DNA of 64,000 bases from the NCBI GenBank assembly GCA_039819165.1, contig JBCBSM010000001.1, positions 2,294,001 to 2,358,000 of the forward strand. Direction: 5' to 3'. The position numbers were made by a program, and so were the translations under genes. The stretch is from Planctomycetota bacterium (GTDB lineage Bacteria > Planctomycetota > Phycisphaerae > Phycisphaerales > UBA1924). Shown one piece after another: positions 33,562-41,870 of the stretch. The notes under the pieces were generated by a model. The model did not search any database, was not told where the DNA came from, and saw nothing but the letters and a program-made list of their open reading frames with translations. How positions within the stretch are numbered: position 1 is the stretch's first letter; the number at the start of each line of letters is the position of its first letter.

Positions 33562-34863
33562 ATGCGACGTATTGTGGGAAGCCCGATAATCCTCTCCCTC
33601 GCCCTGCTCATGGGCGGCCCGGCCCTCGCCCAAGACGATGCGCACGGTGCGGCGGCGGCGACCAAGCCCGCCGACCAGCATTCCGAGAAAGCCGCCACCG
33701 AGCAAGAGAAGAGCGAGATGGAGCAACTCCGCGAGGAGCTTGCCCGCCTGAAGGTGGAGTACGAGATCATCCAGGCCCGCTCGCGTTTGGCCACGGCCGA
33801 AGCCGAGACGCGCGAGAAGGCGATCAAGGCCCGCCAGGCGCTGCGCAATGCCGAGCAGGCCGAAGAGCTGGCCGAGCTGCGGGCGCAGGCCGAGCGGCTG
33901 CGTGCCGAATCGTCGCTGCAGAGCGCGGTGAAGGACCGTGAACTGAGCAAGATGAAGGATGATGCCGCGCGCGTCAATGCCGAGAACGCGAAGCTCGCGG
34001 CCGAGGTCAAGCGCGCGAAGAGCGCGCTGGATCTGACCGCGCTGGAGTACGCGGCCAAGACGGCCGAGCTCGACGCCCGGCTCGGCTACCTGAAGAAGAC
34101 CACCGACGCGCGCGACAAGGTGCTCAGCGAGGTGGCCTACCCGGCCAACCCGGTCATCGATGGCACGCTGTACATCTCGGATCGTCGCATCCCGCTGAAC
34201 GGGGTGATCACGACGGGCACGGCGACCTACGTCACCGAGCGCATCCACTTCTTCAACAACCAGTCGAACGAAGCTCCGATCTTCATCGTCATCGACGACT
34301 GCCCGGGTGGTTCGGTGATGGAGGGCTACCGCATCGTGAAGGCGATCGAGTCGTCGCGGGCCCCGATCCACGTGGTGGTCAAGTCGTTCGCCGCCTCGAT
34401 GGCCGCCGTGATCACCACGCTGGCCGACCACTCGCACGCGTACCCCAACGCCATCATCCTGCACCACCAGATGTCGTATGGCATCAGCGGCAACATGACC
34501 CAGCACCGGGAGCGGCTGGAGCAGAGCACCGAGTGGATGCGTCGGCTGGCCGAGCCGGTGGCCGCGAAGATGGGGGTGACGCTCGATCGCTTCGTCGAGA
34601 TGATGTACGAGAACGACTCCGACGGTGATTGGACGGAGTTCGCCGATCAGGCCGTCGAGCTGAAGTGGGTGAACAACGTGGTGGACGAGATCCGGGAGGA
34701 CGGCGTCATCGCGCGTCCGACGTCGCCGCGCTTCGGCGGCTTCTTCCTGGAGTACGAGCAGGTCGACCCGACGACCGGGCAGCGCTTCGTTCGCCTGCCG
34801 GTGCTGGCCAACCCGTTCGACTTCTACGCGATGTACGACCCCAACGACTACTGGCGCGAGTAG
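33562..34863 (+). CDS. Exported coiled-coil protein with ClpP-like protease fold
   Basis: A 433-residue protein with a signal peptide (MRRIVGSPIILSLALLMGGPALAQ), then a long charged coiled coil (about residues 45-185, Glu/Lys/Ala heptads), then a ClpP/crotonase-type serine-protease fold. In the latter, IDDCPGGSVMEGYRIVKAIE matches the oxyanion region, Ser279 in KSFAASMAAVI is the likely nucleophile, and His301 or His302 in ILHHQMSYG is the base, 22-23 residues later as in ClpP. Ribosome-binding site AGGAGG is 8 bp before the ATG. Classic ClpP is cytosolic and lacks signal peptide and coiled coil, so this is an envelope protein, distantly like NfeD/SppA-type peptidases. Substrate unknown. Confidence 0.85.
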   Translation: MRRIVGSPIILSLALLMGGPALAQDDAHGAAAATKPADQHSEKAATEQEKSEMEQLREELARLKVEYEIIQARSRLATAEAETREKAIKARQALRNAEQAEELAELRAQAERLRAESSLQSAVKDRELSKMKDDAARVNAENAKLAAEVKRAKSALDLTALEYAAKTAELDARLGYLKKTTDARDKVLSEVAYPANPVIDGTLYISDRRIPLNGVITTGTATYVTERIHFFNNQSNEAPIFIVIDDCPGGSVMEGYRIVKAIESSRAPIHVVVKSFAASMAAVITTLADHSHAYPNAIILHHQMSYGISGNMTQHRERLEQSTEWMRRLAEPVAAKMGVTLDRFVEMMYENDSDGDWTEFADQAVELKWVNNVVDEIREDGVIARPTSPRFGGFFLEYEQVDPTTGQRFVRLPVLANPFDFYAMYDPNDYWRE

Positions 34864-34867
34864 GAAC

Positions 34868-36139
34868 TCAATACGTATTGAGCTTGCGGATGAGGCCGCG
34901 GCTGTGGGGATCGACCTCGGCGAGCAGGGCCGCCACGCGGACGCCCGCGTGGCCGTCGCCGTAGGGGTGGCCGGCGGCGTCGCAGGGCGGGCCGGCGAGC
35001 ATCCGCAGGATCGCCCGCTCCAGGTCGGCCGCGGACGGATCGGCGGCGTGGTGTACGCCCTCGGGCCGCTCGCGGCCCTGCTGCCTGGGACCGACGTCCA
35101 GCACGCGGAGGCCCAGCGCCGGCGCCTCGATCAGCCCCGCCGACGAGTTGCCGACGAGCGCGCCCCCGGCGTCGGCGACGCGTCGCAGCAGCCCGACGAA
35201 GCGATCGCGCGGCACGTGCGGCGTCGGCTCGCCCACGGCCTCGCGGATGGCCCGCAGCACGCCGCCGCGGCCGGGATCGTGGTTGGGCGCCAGCACGAGG
35301 AAGGCCGCCCCCGCGCTGCGGACCGCGGCGAGCACCGTCGCCGCCACGTGCTCCTCGCTCTCGTCGGAGCGGCCCGTGGGGTGCAGCAGCACGACCAGCC
35401 TGGGCGAACCCAGCGCGTCATAATCGGCGTCGGCCATCGCTGGCACCGCCGCGAGCCCGTCGATCGCCGGCGACCCCACGACGTGGATCTGTCCGGTCGG
35501 CTCGCCCATCTTCTGGAGGCGGTCGGCTGACGCCGCCGTCGCGGCCAGGTGCAGGTGCGCCAGCTTGCTGATGGCGTGCCGCATCGATTCGTCGGCGACG
35601 CCCTCGGCGCGGTCGCCGCCGTGCAGGTGGGCGAGCGCCCAGCCGCCGACGGCCGCGGCGCTCGCGGCGGCGAAGGCCTCGATGCGATCGCCCAGCACGA
35701 CGACCCAATCGGGCTCGAGGTCCCGGAAGCTGCGCGCAAAGCGGGCGACGCCCGCGCCGAGCGCCTCGGCGTCGTCGAATCGCGTCGCCCGCCCGGGCTT
35801 CTGCATCGGCACGCTGTCGGCGACGTCGAAGGCGGCCTTCACGTCGCGGAAGCTCGCGGCCGGCGGGATGAGGTGCGCCCCCGCGGCGACGACCAGCAGC
35901 TGCAGCCCGGGCCGATCCTCGATGGCCGCCATCACGGGGCGGAGCAGCCCGAAGTCGGCGCGTGAGCCGGTGACCACCGCGATGCGGCGGTCCCGCGCGG
36001 GCCGCGCGGGCGTGCGCTGCGGCGTCGGCTCGCCCGCCCAGCCCGGGCCGATCACGGCCGTGCCCCCCGGCGTGCGGCTGGATTCCTGCCGGGACTCGTT
36101 CTTGGGTTGGGGCTCAGGTAGAGCATGGCCATCGCCCAT
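34868..36139 (-). CDS. UDP-GlcNAc 2-epimerase (hydrolysing), NeuC-like
   Basis: A 423-residue GT-B-fold epimerase. The core from about residue 50 shows IAVVTGSRADFGLLRPVMAA, VVLGDRIEAFAAASAAAV, AHLHGGDRAEGVADESMRHAISKLAHLHLAA, HVVGSPAIDGLA, VLLHPTGRSDE and GNSSAGLIEAPALGLRVLDVG. These are the blocks of hydrolysing UDP-N-acetylglucosamine 2-epimerases of the NeuC/LegG type, used for sialic-acid-like sugars. The ATG 36139 leaves a 45-residue Pro-rich N-terminal extension. No NeuB/NeuA partner is nearby, so the product pathway is uncertain; it may serve glycan synthesis elsewhere. Confidence 0.88.
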   Translation of the reverse strand: MGDGHALPEPQPKNESRQESSRTPGGTAVIGPGWAGEPTPQRTPARPARDRRIAVVTGSRADFGLLRPVMAAIEDRPGLQLLVVAAGAHLIPPAASFRDVKAAFDVADSVPMQKPGRATRFDDAEALGAGVARFARSFRDLEPDWVVVLGDRIEAFAAASAAAVGGWALAHLHGGDRAEGVADESMRHAISKLAHLHLAATAASADRLQKMGEPTGQIHVVGSPAIDGLAAVPAMADADYDALGSPRLVVLLHPTGRSDESEEHVAATVLAAVRSAGAAFLVLAPNHDPGRGGVLRAIREAVGEPTPHVPRDRFVGLLRRVADAGGALVGNSSAGLIEAPALGLRVLDVGPRQQGRERPEGVHHAADPSAADLERAILRMLAGPPCDAAGHPYGDGHAGVRVAALLAEVDPHSRGLIRKLNTY

Positions 36140-36169
36140 GCTATCGGGCGGAGCCCCCACCACGGGCGC

Positions 36170-36175
36170 TACACT
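36170..36175 (+). promoter_or_regulatory. -10-like element (TACACT) before dnaN
   Basis: GCTACACT in the 97-bp divergent gap, 61 bp before the dnaN ATG. The hexamer is identical to the tRNA-Phe -10. No good -35 is seen at the usual distance. Confidence 0.35.
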
Positions 36176-36236
36176 CGATCTTGTGCCGCCGGGCGCGGAC
36201 GGATCGACGGGTGGCCCAGCCTCGGAGACGGCAGCG

Positions 36237-37406
36237 ATGAGAGTGGTGTGCGATCGCGGTGCGTTGCTCGACGCGGTGAACATGGTGTCGTCGGTGGCCG
36301 CGGCACGGACGCCCAAGCCCCAGCTCACCTGCGTGAAGCTCACAGCCGAGACCAACAGCGACGGCGCGGGCGAGCTGACCCTCGCCGCCACCGATGGCGA
36401 GGTGGGCCTGCGGCTGCAGACCGCCCGGGTGGATGTGCAGGAGGCCGGGTCGGCCCTCGTGCCCGCCGACAAGCTCAAGCAGATCGTCGCCGCCGAAGAC
36501 GCCGAGCCCACGCTCACCCTCGAGACCGAGGACCGCACCCTGACCGTCCGCGGCGAGGATGCCAATTTCACGCTGCTGGGCTACGACCCCGCGGAACTGC
36601 CCCGCGTGCCCGACCGCAGCGACTTCGGGGCCGAGACGCTCCGCACCCGCTTCGACTTCCCGGCCGACCTCTTGCGGGACATGATCGCCCAGACGCTATT
36701 CGCGACGGCCCGCGAGACGACGCGGTACGCCATCAATGGCCTGCTGATGCGGCGTCGCGGCAAGGTGCTGGAGCTTGTCGCCACCGATGGCCGGCGGCTC
36801 GCGCTGACCCGCGGCACCGTGCCTGGTGCGGGCAAGGACGACGACGACGTCTCGTGCATCGTGCCCACCAAGGCGCTCTCGCTGCTGCAGCGGCTGGTCG
36901 ACGGCGAGGACGAGACCGTGACGGTTGCCGTCGGCGACCAGCGGGCGCTCTTCGCCATCGGCATCTCGGACGATGGCCAGCCCCGGGCGGTGCTCAGCAG
37001 CACGCTCGTCGACGGCCAGTTTCCGCCCTACGAGGAGGCCATCCCGGGCGACCAGAACGTCAAGGCCACCTTCGATCGCGACGTGCTGCACAGCGCCGTC
37101 AAGCGAGCCGCGCTGCTGACCAACGAGGAGAGCAAGGGCGTCCGCATGGCCTTCAGCGGTGAGCAGAAGACCCTCGAGCTGTCCAGCCACGCCCCCGAGA
37201 TGGGCGAGGCCCGCGTGCAGGTGGAGCTGAAGGGCTACGACGGCGCTGATGTCGAGATCGGCTTCAACCCCGCCTTCATCACCGAAGCGCTCCGCGTGCT
37301 GCACGACGCCGACGTGACGATGGAACTCCGCGACGGCCGCCACGCCGGACTCATCAAGAGCTCGGGCAACGGCTTCCTCTACGTCGTCATGCCCGTCAAC
37401 ATCTGA
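36237..37406 (+). CDS. dnaN: DNA polymerase III sliding clamp beta
   Basis: A 389-residue ring-forming clamp that tethers DNA polymerase III to DNA. The three-domain layout is intact: MRVVCDRGALLDAVNMVSSVAAARTPKPQL in domain 1, RFDFPADLLRDMIAQTLFATARETTRYAINGLLMR in domain 2, and the C-terminal YDGADVEIGFNPAFITEALRVL with the family end NGFLYVVMPVNI. Start ATG 36237 has no strong ribosome-binding site; the frame extends upstream only as shadow of the neighbouring gene. It is not next to dnaA here. gatA follows 8 bp downstream, so they are likely cotranscribed. Confidence 0.97.
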   Translation: MRVVCDRGALLDAVNMVSSVAAARTPKPQLTCVKLTAETNSDGAGELTLAATDGEVGLRLQTARVDVQEAGSALVPADKLKQIVAAEDAEPTLTLETEDRTLTVRGEDANFTLLGYDPAELPRVPDRSDFGAETLRTRFDFPADLLRDMIAQTLFATARETTRYAINGLLMRRRGKVLELVATDGRRLALTRGTVPGAGKDDDDVSCIVPTKALSLLQRLVDGEDETVTVAVGDQRALFAIGISDDGQPRAVLSSTLVDGQFPPYEEAIPGDQNVKATFDRDVLHSAVKRAALLTNEESKGVRMAFSGEQKTLELSSHAPEMGEARVQVELKGYDGADVEIGFNPAFITEALRVLHDADVTMELRDGRHAGLIKSSGNGFLYVVMPVNI

Positions 37407-37414
37407 GCCACCCG

Positions 37415-38899
37415 ATGGGCAACGCCCTCGAGACGGCACGCGCCATCGCCGCCGGCGAGCGATCGGCCGCCGCCGAGATCCGTGCGGCGCTCGATCGCAT
37501 CGACGCGGTCCAGCCCGAGCTGAACGCCTTCGTCGACGTCTTCGCGGATCGCGCACTCGAACGCGCACGGGCCGTCGATGCCGCGATCGCGTCCGGCCGG
37601 CCCGTTGGCCCGCTCGCCGGCGTGCCCGTCGCCGTCAAGGACAACATCTGCCTGGACCACGGCCGGACGACCTGCGCCAGCCGGATGCTCGAGAGCTATC
37701 AGAGCCCGTTCACGGCGACCGCGGCGCGTCTGCTGGAGGAGGCCGGCGCGATCGTCGTCGCCAAGGCCAACCTCGACGAATTCGCGATGGGCGGCAGCGG
37801 CGAGCACTCGGCCTTCGGGCCCGCCCGCAATCCGTGGGATGCCGGACGCGTCCCCGGCGGCAGCAGCAGCGGCAGCGCCGCGGCCGTCGCCGCGGGCGCG
37901 GTGCCGGTAGCGCTGGGCTCGGACACGGGCGGCTCGGTCCGCCAGCCCGCGGCGTTCTGCGGGCTCGTGGGCGTAAAGCCGACCTATGGCCGCATCTCGC
38001 GATACGGGCTCGTTGCCTTTGCCAGCAGTCTCGACCAGATCGGCGTGCTGGCGACCGACGCCGCCGACGCGGCCGCCGTGCTGTCGGCCCTGTGCGGCCA
38101 TGATCCGCTGGACTCCACCAGCGCACCGCGGGAGTCCGAGGACTTCGCCGCCGGCCTCGACGAGTCGATCACGGGCGAGAGGATCGCCGTCGTCGCGCAG
38201 CCCGGCGATGCGCCGCCGCACCCCGCGTTGGTCGCGGCCGTCGAGTCCGCGTCGGCGGCGTTGCGCGACGCCGGCGTGTCCGTCGAGCCCGGAGACCTGC
38301 CCCACACCGACTACGGCATCGCGGCGTACTACCTCATCGCGACGGCCGAGGCGTCCAGCAACCTGGCCCGCTACGACGGCGTCCGCTACGGCCGGCGGGC
38401 CGACCTCGCGCCGGGCGACGGGCTCGAGGCCCTCTACGTGAAGTCGCGGAGCGAGGGCTTTGGCCCCGAGGTGCAGCGGCGGATCCTGCTGGGCACGCAC
38501 GCGCTGAGCCGCGGCTACAGCGAGCGGTACTACGCCCGCGCACTGCGCACGCGACGGCTCATCAAGCGGGACTTCGAGGCCCATTTTGACGCCGGCGCGC
38601 GAGCCGTGCTGATGCCGACGACGCCCGGACCGGCGTTCCGGCTGCACGAGAAGGACGCCGACCCGATGCAGCTCTACCTCGAGGACGCCTACACCGTGGG
38701 GGCGAGCCTCGCGGGTCTGCCGGCGGTCAGCGTGCCCGCGGGCTACGCCGACGTCGACGGCACGCGGCTGCCGATCGGCGTGCAACTCGTGGGCCGCCCC
38801 TTCGACGAGGCCGGCCTGCTGCGGATCGCGCGCGCCATCGAGCGCACGCTGGGCGTGTGCGCGCCCAGCCCGATGCGGGCGGGCCTCCTCGCCGGCTAG
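37415..38899 (+). CDS. gatA: Glutamyl-tRNA(Gln) amidotransferase subunit A
   Basis: Glutaminase subunit of the GatCAB amidotransferase, which converts misacylated Glu-tRNA(Gln) or Asp-tRNA(Asn). The 494-residue amidase-signature protein has the complete Ser-cisSer-Lys triad: Lys75 in VAVKDNICLD, Ser150 in PGGSSSGSAAA and Ser174 in GSDTGGSVRQPAA. Family blocks GLVGVKPTYGRISRYGLVAFASSLDQIG and RRILLGTHALS are present. gatB and gatC are not in the window. It starts 8 bp after dnaN and ends 6 bp from the convergent CPBP gene. Confidence 0.95.
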   Translation: MGNALETARAIAAGERSAAAEIRAALDRIDAVQPELNAFVDVFADRALERARAVDAAIASGRPVGPLAGVPVAVKDNICLDHGRTTCASRMLESYQSPFTATAARLLEEAGAIVVAKANLDEFAMGGSGEHSAFGPARNPWDAGRVPGGSSSGSAAAVAAGAVPVALGSDTGGSVRQPAAFCGLVGVKPTYGRISRYGLVAFASSLDQIGVLATDAADAAAVLSALCGHDPLDSTSAPRESEDFAAGLDESITGERIAVVAQPGDAPPHPALVAAVESASAALRDAGVSVEPGDLPHTDYGIAAYYLIATAEASSNLARYDGVRYGRRADLAPGDGLEALYVKSRSEGFGPEVQRRILLGTHALSRGYSERYYARALRTRRLIKRDFEAHFDAGARAVLMPTTPGPAFRLHEKDADPMQLYLEDAYTVGASLAGLPAVSVPAGYADVDGTRLPIGVQLVGRPFDEAGLLRIARAIERTLGVCAPSPMRAGLLAG

Positions 38900-38905
38900 C
38901 GTGTC

Positions 38906-40417
38906 CTAGCCGTACAAGAGAAACGCCATCGCCACGAGCATCGTGAGCACGACGAAGTTGTTCAGGAAGTGCGCGACGATGGGCGCGATGAGCGACCCCC
39001 GCCACGCCCGCAGCAGCGCGAAGTTGAACCCCAGCACCGTCACGGGGATGAGCTGGAGCGCCTGATAGCCGTGCATGAGGCCGAACACGAGCGCCGACAG
39101 CACCGCCGCCAGCGGCAGAAAGGCGATCCGCGACCGGAGATGGCGGAGCAGCGCCCCGCGGAAGACGAGCTCCTCGCACAGCGGCGCCCACACCGTCGCG
39201 AGCGTGAAGAACAGCACCAGCGTCAGGGGGTCGAGCGACTTGACCAGCTCCAGGATCGGATTCACCGGGGCGGCGGCCTCGGGATCGCCCGGCAGCAGGA
39301 TCTCCTGGAGGAGCAGCAGCGCGATCATCACCGCGATGCCCACCAGCAGCAGCGGCAGCAGCGCGAGGTAGCCCACGAGCCCCGCGCCCACCTCGACCAG
39401 CACGCCCCGCGGTGCGCGCAGCCCCAGATCATCCTTGATGCGCCGCCACGATACCCCGCGGAGCAGCGGCCACAGCGGGCACAGCAGCAGCAGCCACTGG
39501 GCGGGCAGCGCGAGCAACCCGACGATCTCGACGGCCGGACTCCCGATGGCCCCCGCGATCGCCTGCGCCCCGACGAGCAGTGCAAAGCCCACGACGAAGG
39601 CGACCGCCGACTCGAGGTAGACGCTGCCGCCCGCCCCGGGGCGCTCCATCCGCAGCGGCACTACGCCGCCCGCGACGCGGACGAGCGCAACCACGCCGAG
39701 TGCAAGCCCCGACAGCACCGCGAGGCCCATGGCGACCAGGCAGCCGAACAGAAGCAAGAGCGGGCCGAGCGCACCACCGAGCAACCGCTCGCGCGCGTCG
39801 GCCTCTGGAGCCTCGTGGGCGATGCCGACCAGCTCGCCGAAGAACCCGTGCCGCTCGATGAACCCATCGACCGTATCGACATCGAGGGGTTCGGCGTCCG
39901 CGCCCGCGGCGAGTTCGTTGTAGTAGCCCGCGAGCAGCTCGGCATCGAGCCGCAGCCGATCGGCCTTCGCCGGATCCAGTTCGGCGAGGCCGCCCTCGGG
40001 ATCGCGGAAGTCCTCGGCGAGGCGGTCCAGCCGATCGGCGGCCTCGTCCACGCCCACGAGCTGCCCGGCCGCGATCGCCGCCCGCAGCCGATCCACCGGC
40101 CGCTGGACGGCGGCGTCGACCTGCCCCTGGAATTGCCCGCCGCCCTGCCCGAGCGAGAAGGCGGCCCGCGCGCCCAGCCGCGCCGCGATCTCGACCTGGT
40201 CGCCCGCCGGCGCCGCGATGGCGGCCGGGTCGGCCTCGGGCGTCTCGGCGGCCTCGAGCTGCTGCAGTGCGACCACCACCGGCAGCGACACCAGCAGCAC
40301 GAGCCAGGCCACCAGGGCCCCGCGCCGCGACCCGGGATCGGGCGGCCTGGGTGCCGGCGGGCGTGGCGGCTCCGGCTGCATGGGGGGGGCGATCGCCGGC
40401 GTGTGGGGCTGATCCAT
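38906..40417 (-). CDS. CPBP-family intramembrane metalloprotease
   Basis: A 503-residue membrane protein of the CPBP (Rce1/Abi) protease family. The C-terminal half holds the active-site motifs PLCEELVFRGALLRHL (EExxxR), LVFGLMHGYQALQLIPV (His) and AHFLNNFVVLTMLV. The N-terminal part has a Pro-rich cytosolic tail, one helix (ALVAWLVLLVSLPVVVAL), an extracytoplasmic helical region of about 180 residues, then more helices. The ATG 40417 was chosen as the first Met after the rplM promoter region; longer frames lie in antisense of non-coding DNA. Substrate unknown; the large soluble domain is unusual for the family. Confidence 0.85.
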   Translation of the reverse strand: MDQPHTPAIAPPMQPEPPRPPAPRPPDPGSRRGALVAWLVLLVSLPVVVALQQLEAAETPEADPAAIAAPAGDQVEIAARLGARAAFSLGQGGGQFQGQVDAAVQRPVDRLRAAIAAGQLVGVDEAADRLDRLAEDFRDPEGGLAELDPAKADRLRLDAELLAGYYNELAAGADAEPLDVDTVDGFIERHGFFGELVGIAHEAPEADARERLLGGALGPLLLLFGCLVAMGLAVLSGLALGVVALVRVAGGVVPLRMERPGAGGSVYLESAVAFVVGFALLVGAQAIAGAIGSPAVEIVGLLALPAQWLLLLCPLWPLLRGVSWRRIKDDLGLRAPRGVLVEVGAGLVGYLALLPLLLVGIAVMIALLLLQEILLPGDPEAAAPVNPILELVKSLDPLTLVLFFTLATVWAPLCEELVFRGALLRHLRSRIAFLPLAAVLSALVFGLMHGYQALQLIPVTVLGFNFALLRAWRGSLIAPIVAHFLNNFVVLTMLVAMAFLLYG

Positions 40418-40472
40418 CGGGCAATCATCGGCCGACGACCCCTCCGCGGCCATCGGGTGAGGGTGTGCCGCC

Positions 40473-40500
40473 TTGACGGCCGCCGCCGCTCGTCTACTGT
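40473..40500 (+). promoter_or_regulatory. Promoter candidate of rplM-rpsI
   Basis: TTGACG (40473-40478) and TACTGT (40495-40500) with a 16-bp spacer. The -35 matches five of six consensus bases; the -10 is weaker. It would leave a leader of about 170 nt before rplM, long enough for autoregulation. Confidence 0.45.
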
Positions 40501-40680
40501 TTGCGTCCCGCAAGGGGGCCCCGCCACGGACGCGTCGTGGCCCCTCGCGGACCGTATCGCCAATCCTGCGGCCGCCAGCGTGCTGGCGATCGTCCGTCCC
40601 GCCCGGTAGGCGGCGCACAGAAGAGCCCACGGCGGCGTTGTGTCGTCGGCCCGCATCGGCGGGAAGCCTCGGAGAGCAGC

Positions 40681-41145
40681 ATGCGTCGGCAGACCTTCAT
40701 GGCGCGGGGCGGACCGGCCCCCAAGGACGGCCCGGACGAGGGCCGCGTGCCCCACGACTGGCACATCGTCGACGCCCAGGACCAGGTGCTCGGTCGGATG
40801 GCCGCCGAGATCGCCCAGGTGCTGATGGGCAAGCACAAGCCCACGTACACGCCCCACGTCGATACCGGCGATTACGTCATCGTGACCAACGCCAAGCTCG
40901 TGAAGCTCACCGGCCGCAAGGCCGAGCAGAGCGTCCGCACCCGCTACACGGGCTACCCCGGCGGGCTGAAGGTCGAGACCTTCGGCCGGCTGCGGGAGCA
41001 TCGGCCCGAGCGGCTCGTCGAGGACGCCGTTCGTCGGATGCTGCCCAAGAACCGCCTGGGCCGCGTCATGCTCAAGAAGCTCAAGGTATACCCGGGCACC
41101 GAGCACCCGCACCAGGCCCAGCAGCCCGTGGAGATGAAGCTCTGA
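40681..41145 (+). CDS. rplM: 50S ribosomal protein L13
   Basis: A 154-residue large-subunit ribosomal protein. The core shows WHIVDAQDQVLGRMAAEIAQVLMGKHKPTYTPHVDTGDYVIV, LTGRKAEQSVRTRYTGYPGGLK and VRRMLPKNRLGRVMLKKLKVYPG, the conserved L13 blocks. A short N-terminal extension of about 20 residues (MARGGPAPKDGPDE) precedes the core. An alternative Met at codon 7 exists. The stop overlaps the rpsI start (TGATG), the usual gene pair. Confidence 0.97.
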   Translation: MRRQTFMARGGPAPKDGPDEGRVPHDWHIVDAQDQVLGRMAAEIAQVLMGKHKPTYTPHVDTGDYVIVTNAKLVKLTGRKAEQSVRTRYTGYPGGLKVETFGRLREHRPERLVEDAVRRMLPKNRLGRVMLKKLKVYPGTEHPHQAQQPVEMKL

Positions 41146-41759
41146 TGGCAGACCAGACCCCCGGCGAGCAGCCCGCCACCGCGCCGACCCCCTCCCCAGC
41201 CCCGGACGCTCCGGTGCCCGCCGAAGCCCAGCCGCCGACGACCGGCGCGCCGCTGCTGGGCGGCAGCGCACTGGCGCAGGCCGTCGCCGACGAGGGCCCC
41301 GAGCCCACCGCCCGCCGCGTCCGCGAGGCCGTCCCGCCCGATCGCCACGGCTGGTGGTGGGGCGTGGGCCGCCGCAAGGCCGCCGTCGCCCGCGTCCGCA
41401 TGAAGCCCGCCAAGACCGAGGGCCAGGGCGACATCCAGATCCAGGTCAATCGCAAGAAGTTCAAGCCCGTGGCCGAGTACTTCACCGAGCAGCGCGACCA
41501 GAACGACTGCTACGCGCCGCTGGAGGTCACCGGCACCCGCGGCCGATTCGACGTGGTCGTCCGCGCCGACGGCGGCGGCTACATGGGCCAGGCCCAGGCC
41601 GTCCGCCTGGGCATCGCCCGAGCCCTGCGGGACTACGACCCCAGCCTCGAGGACGCCCTCCGCGATGCGGGCTATCTCTCGCGGGACGCCCGCCGCGTCG
41701 AGCGGAAGAAGTACGGCCAGCCCGGCGCCCGCCGCCGCTTCCAGTTCTCGAAGCGGTAG
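41145..41759 (+). CDS. rpsI: 30S ribosomal protein S9 with N-terminal extension
   Basis: A 204-residue small-subunit protein. The standard S9 core is about 130 residues and starts near residue 74 with GVGRRKAAVARVRMKPAK; it ends in the canonical RKKYGQPGARRRFQFSKR, whose basic tail reaches the P-site tRNA. The first 70 residues are an Ala/Pro/Gln-rich extension not found in most S9 proteins. The start ATG overlaps the rplM stop by one base. A terminator follows at 41791-41820. Confidence 0.96.
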   Translation: MADQTPGEQPATAPTPSPAPDAPVPAEAQPPTTGAPLLGGSALAQAVADEGPEPTARRVREAVPPDRHGWWWGVGRRKAAVARVRMKPAKTEGQGDIQIQVNRKKFKPVAEYFTEQRDQNDCYAPLEVTGTRGRFDVVVRADGGGYMGQAQAVRLGIARALRDYDPSLEDALRDAGYLSRDARRVERKKYGQPGARRRFQFSKR

Positions 41760-41790
41760 TCCAGACTCTCCACCCGAATCGATCCACCGG

Positions 41791-41820
41791 CCCCTCGTCC
41801 ATGCGGGGGGTCTTTCTCTT
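41791..41820 (+). terminator. Intrinsic terminator of rplM-rpsI
   Basis: CCCCTCG (41791-41797) pairs with CGGGGGG (41804-41810), seven pairs with one T-G, loop TCCATG, followed by the pyrimidine tract TCTTTCTCTT (41811-41820). It lies 32 bp after the rpsI stop. Confidence 0.75.
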
Positions 41821-41870
41821 GCGCGTGCCGGCCGCTCACCTCGTGCACGGGACCACCCGATAATCCGAGC

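Noticed and set aside
36140-36237. Replication origin next to dnaN
   Set aside because: No dnaA gene and no cluster of DnaA boxes was seen in the gap.
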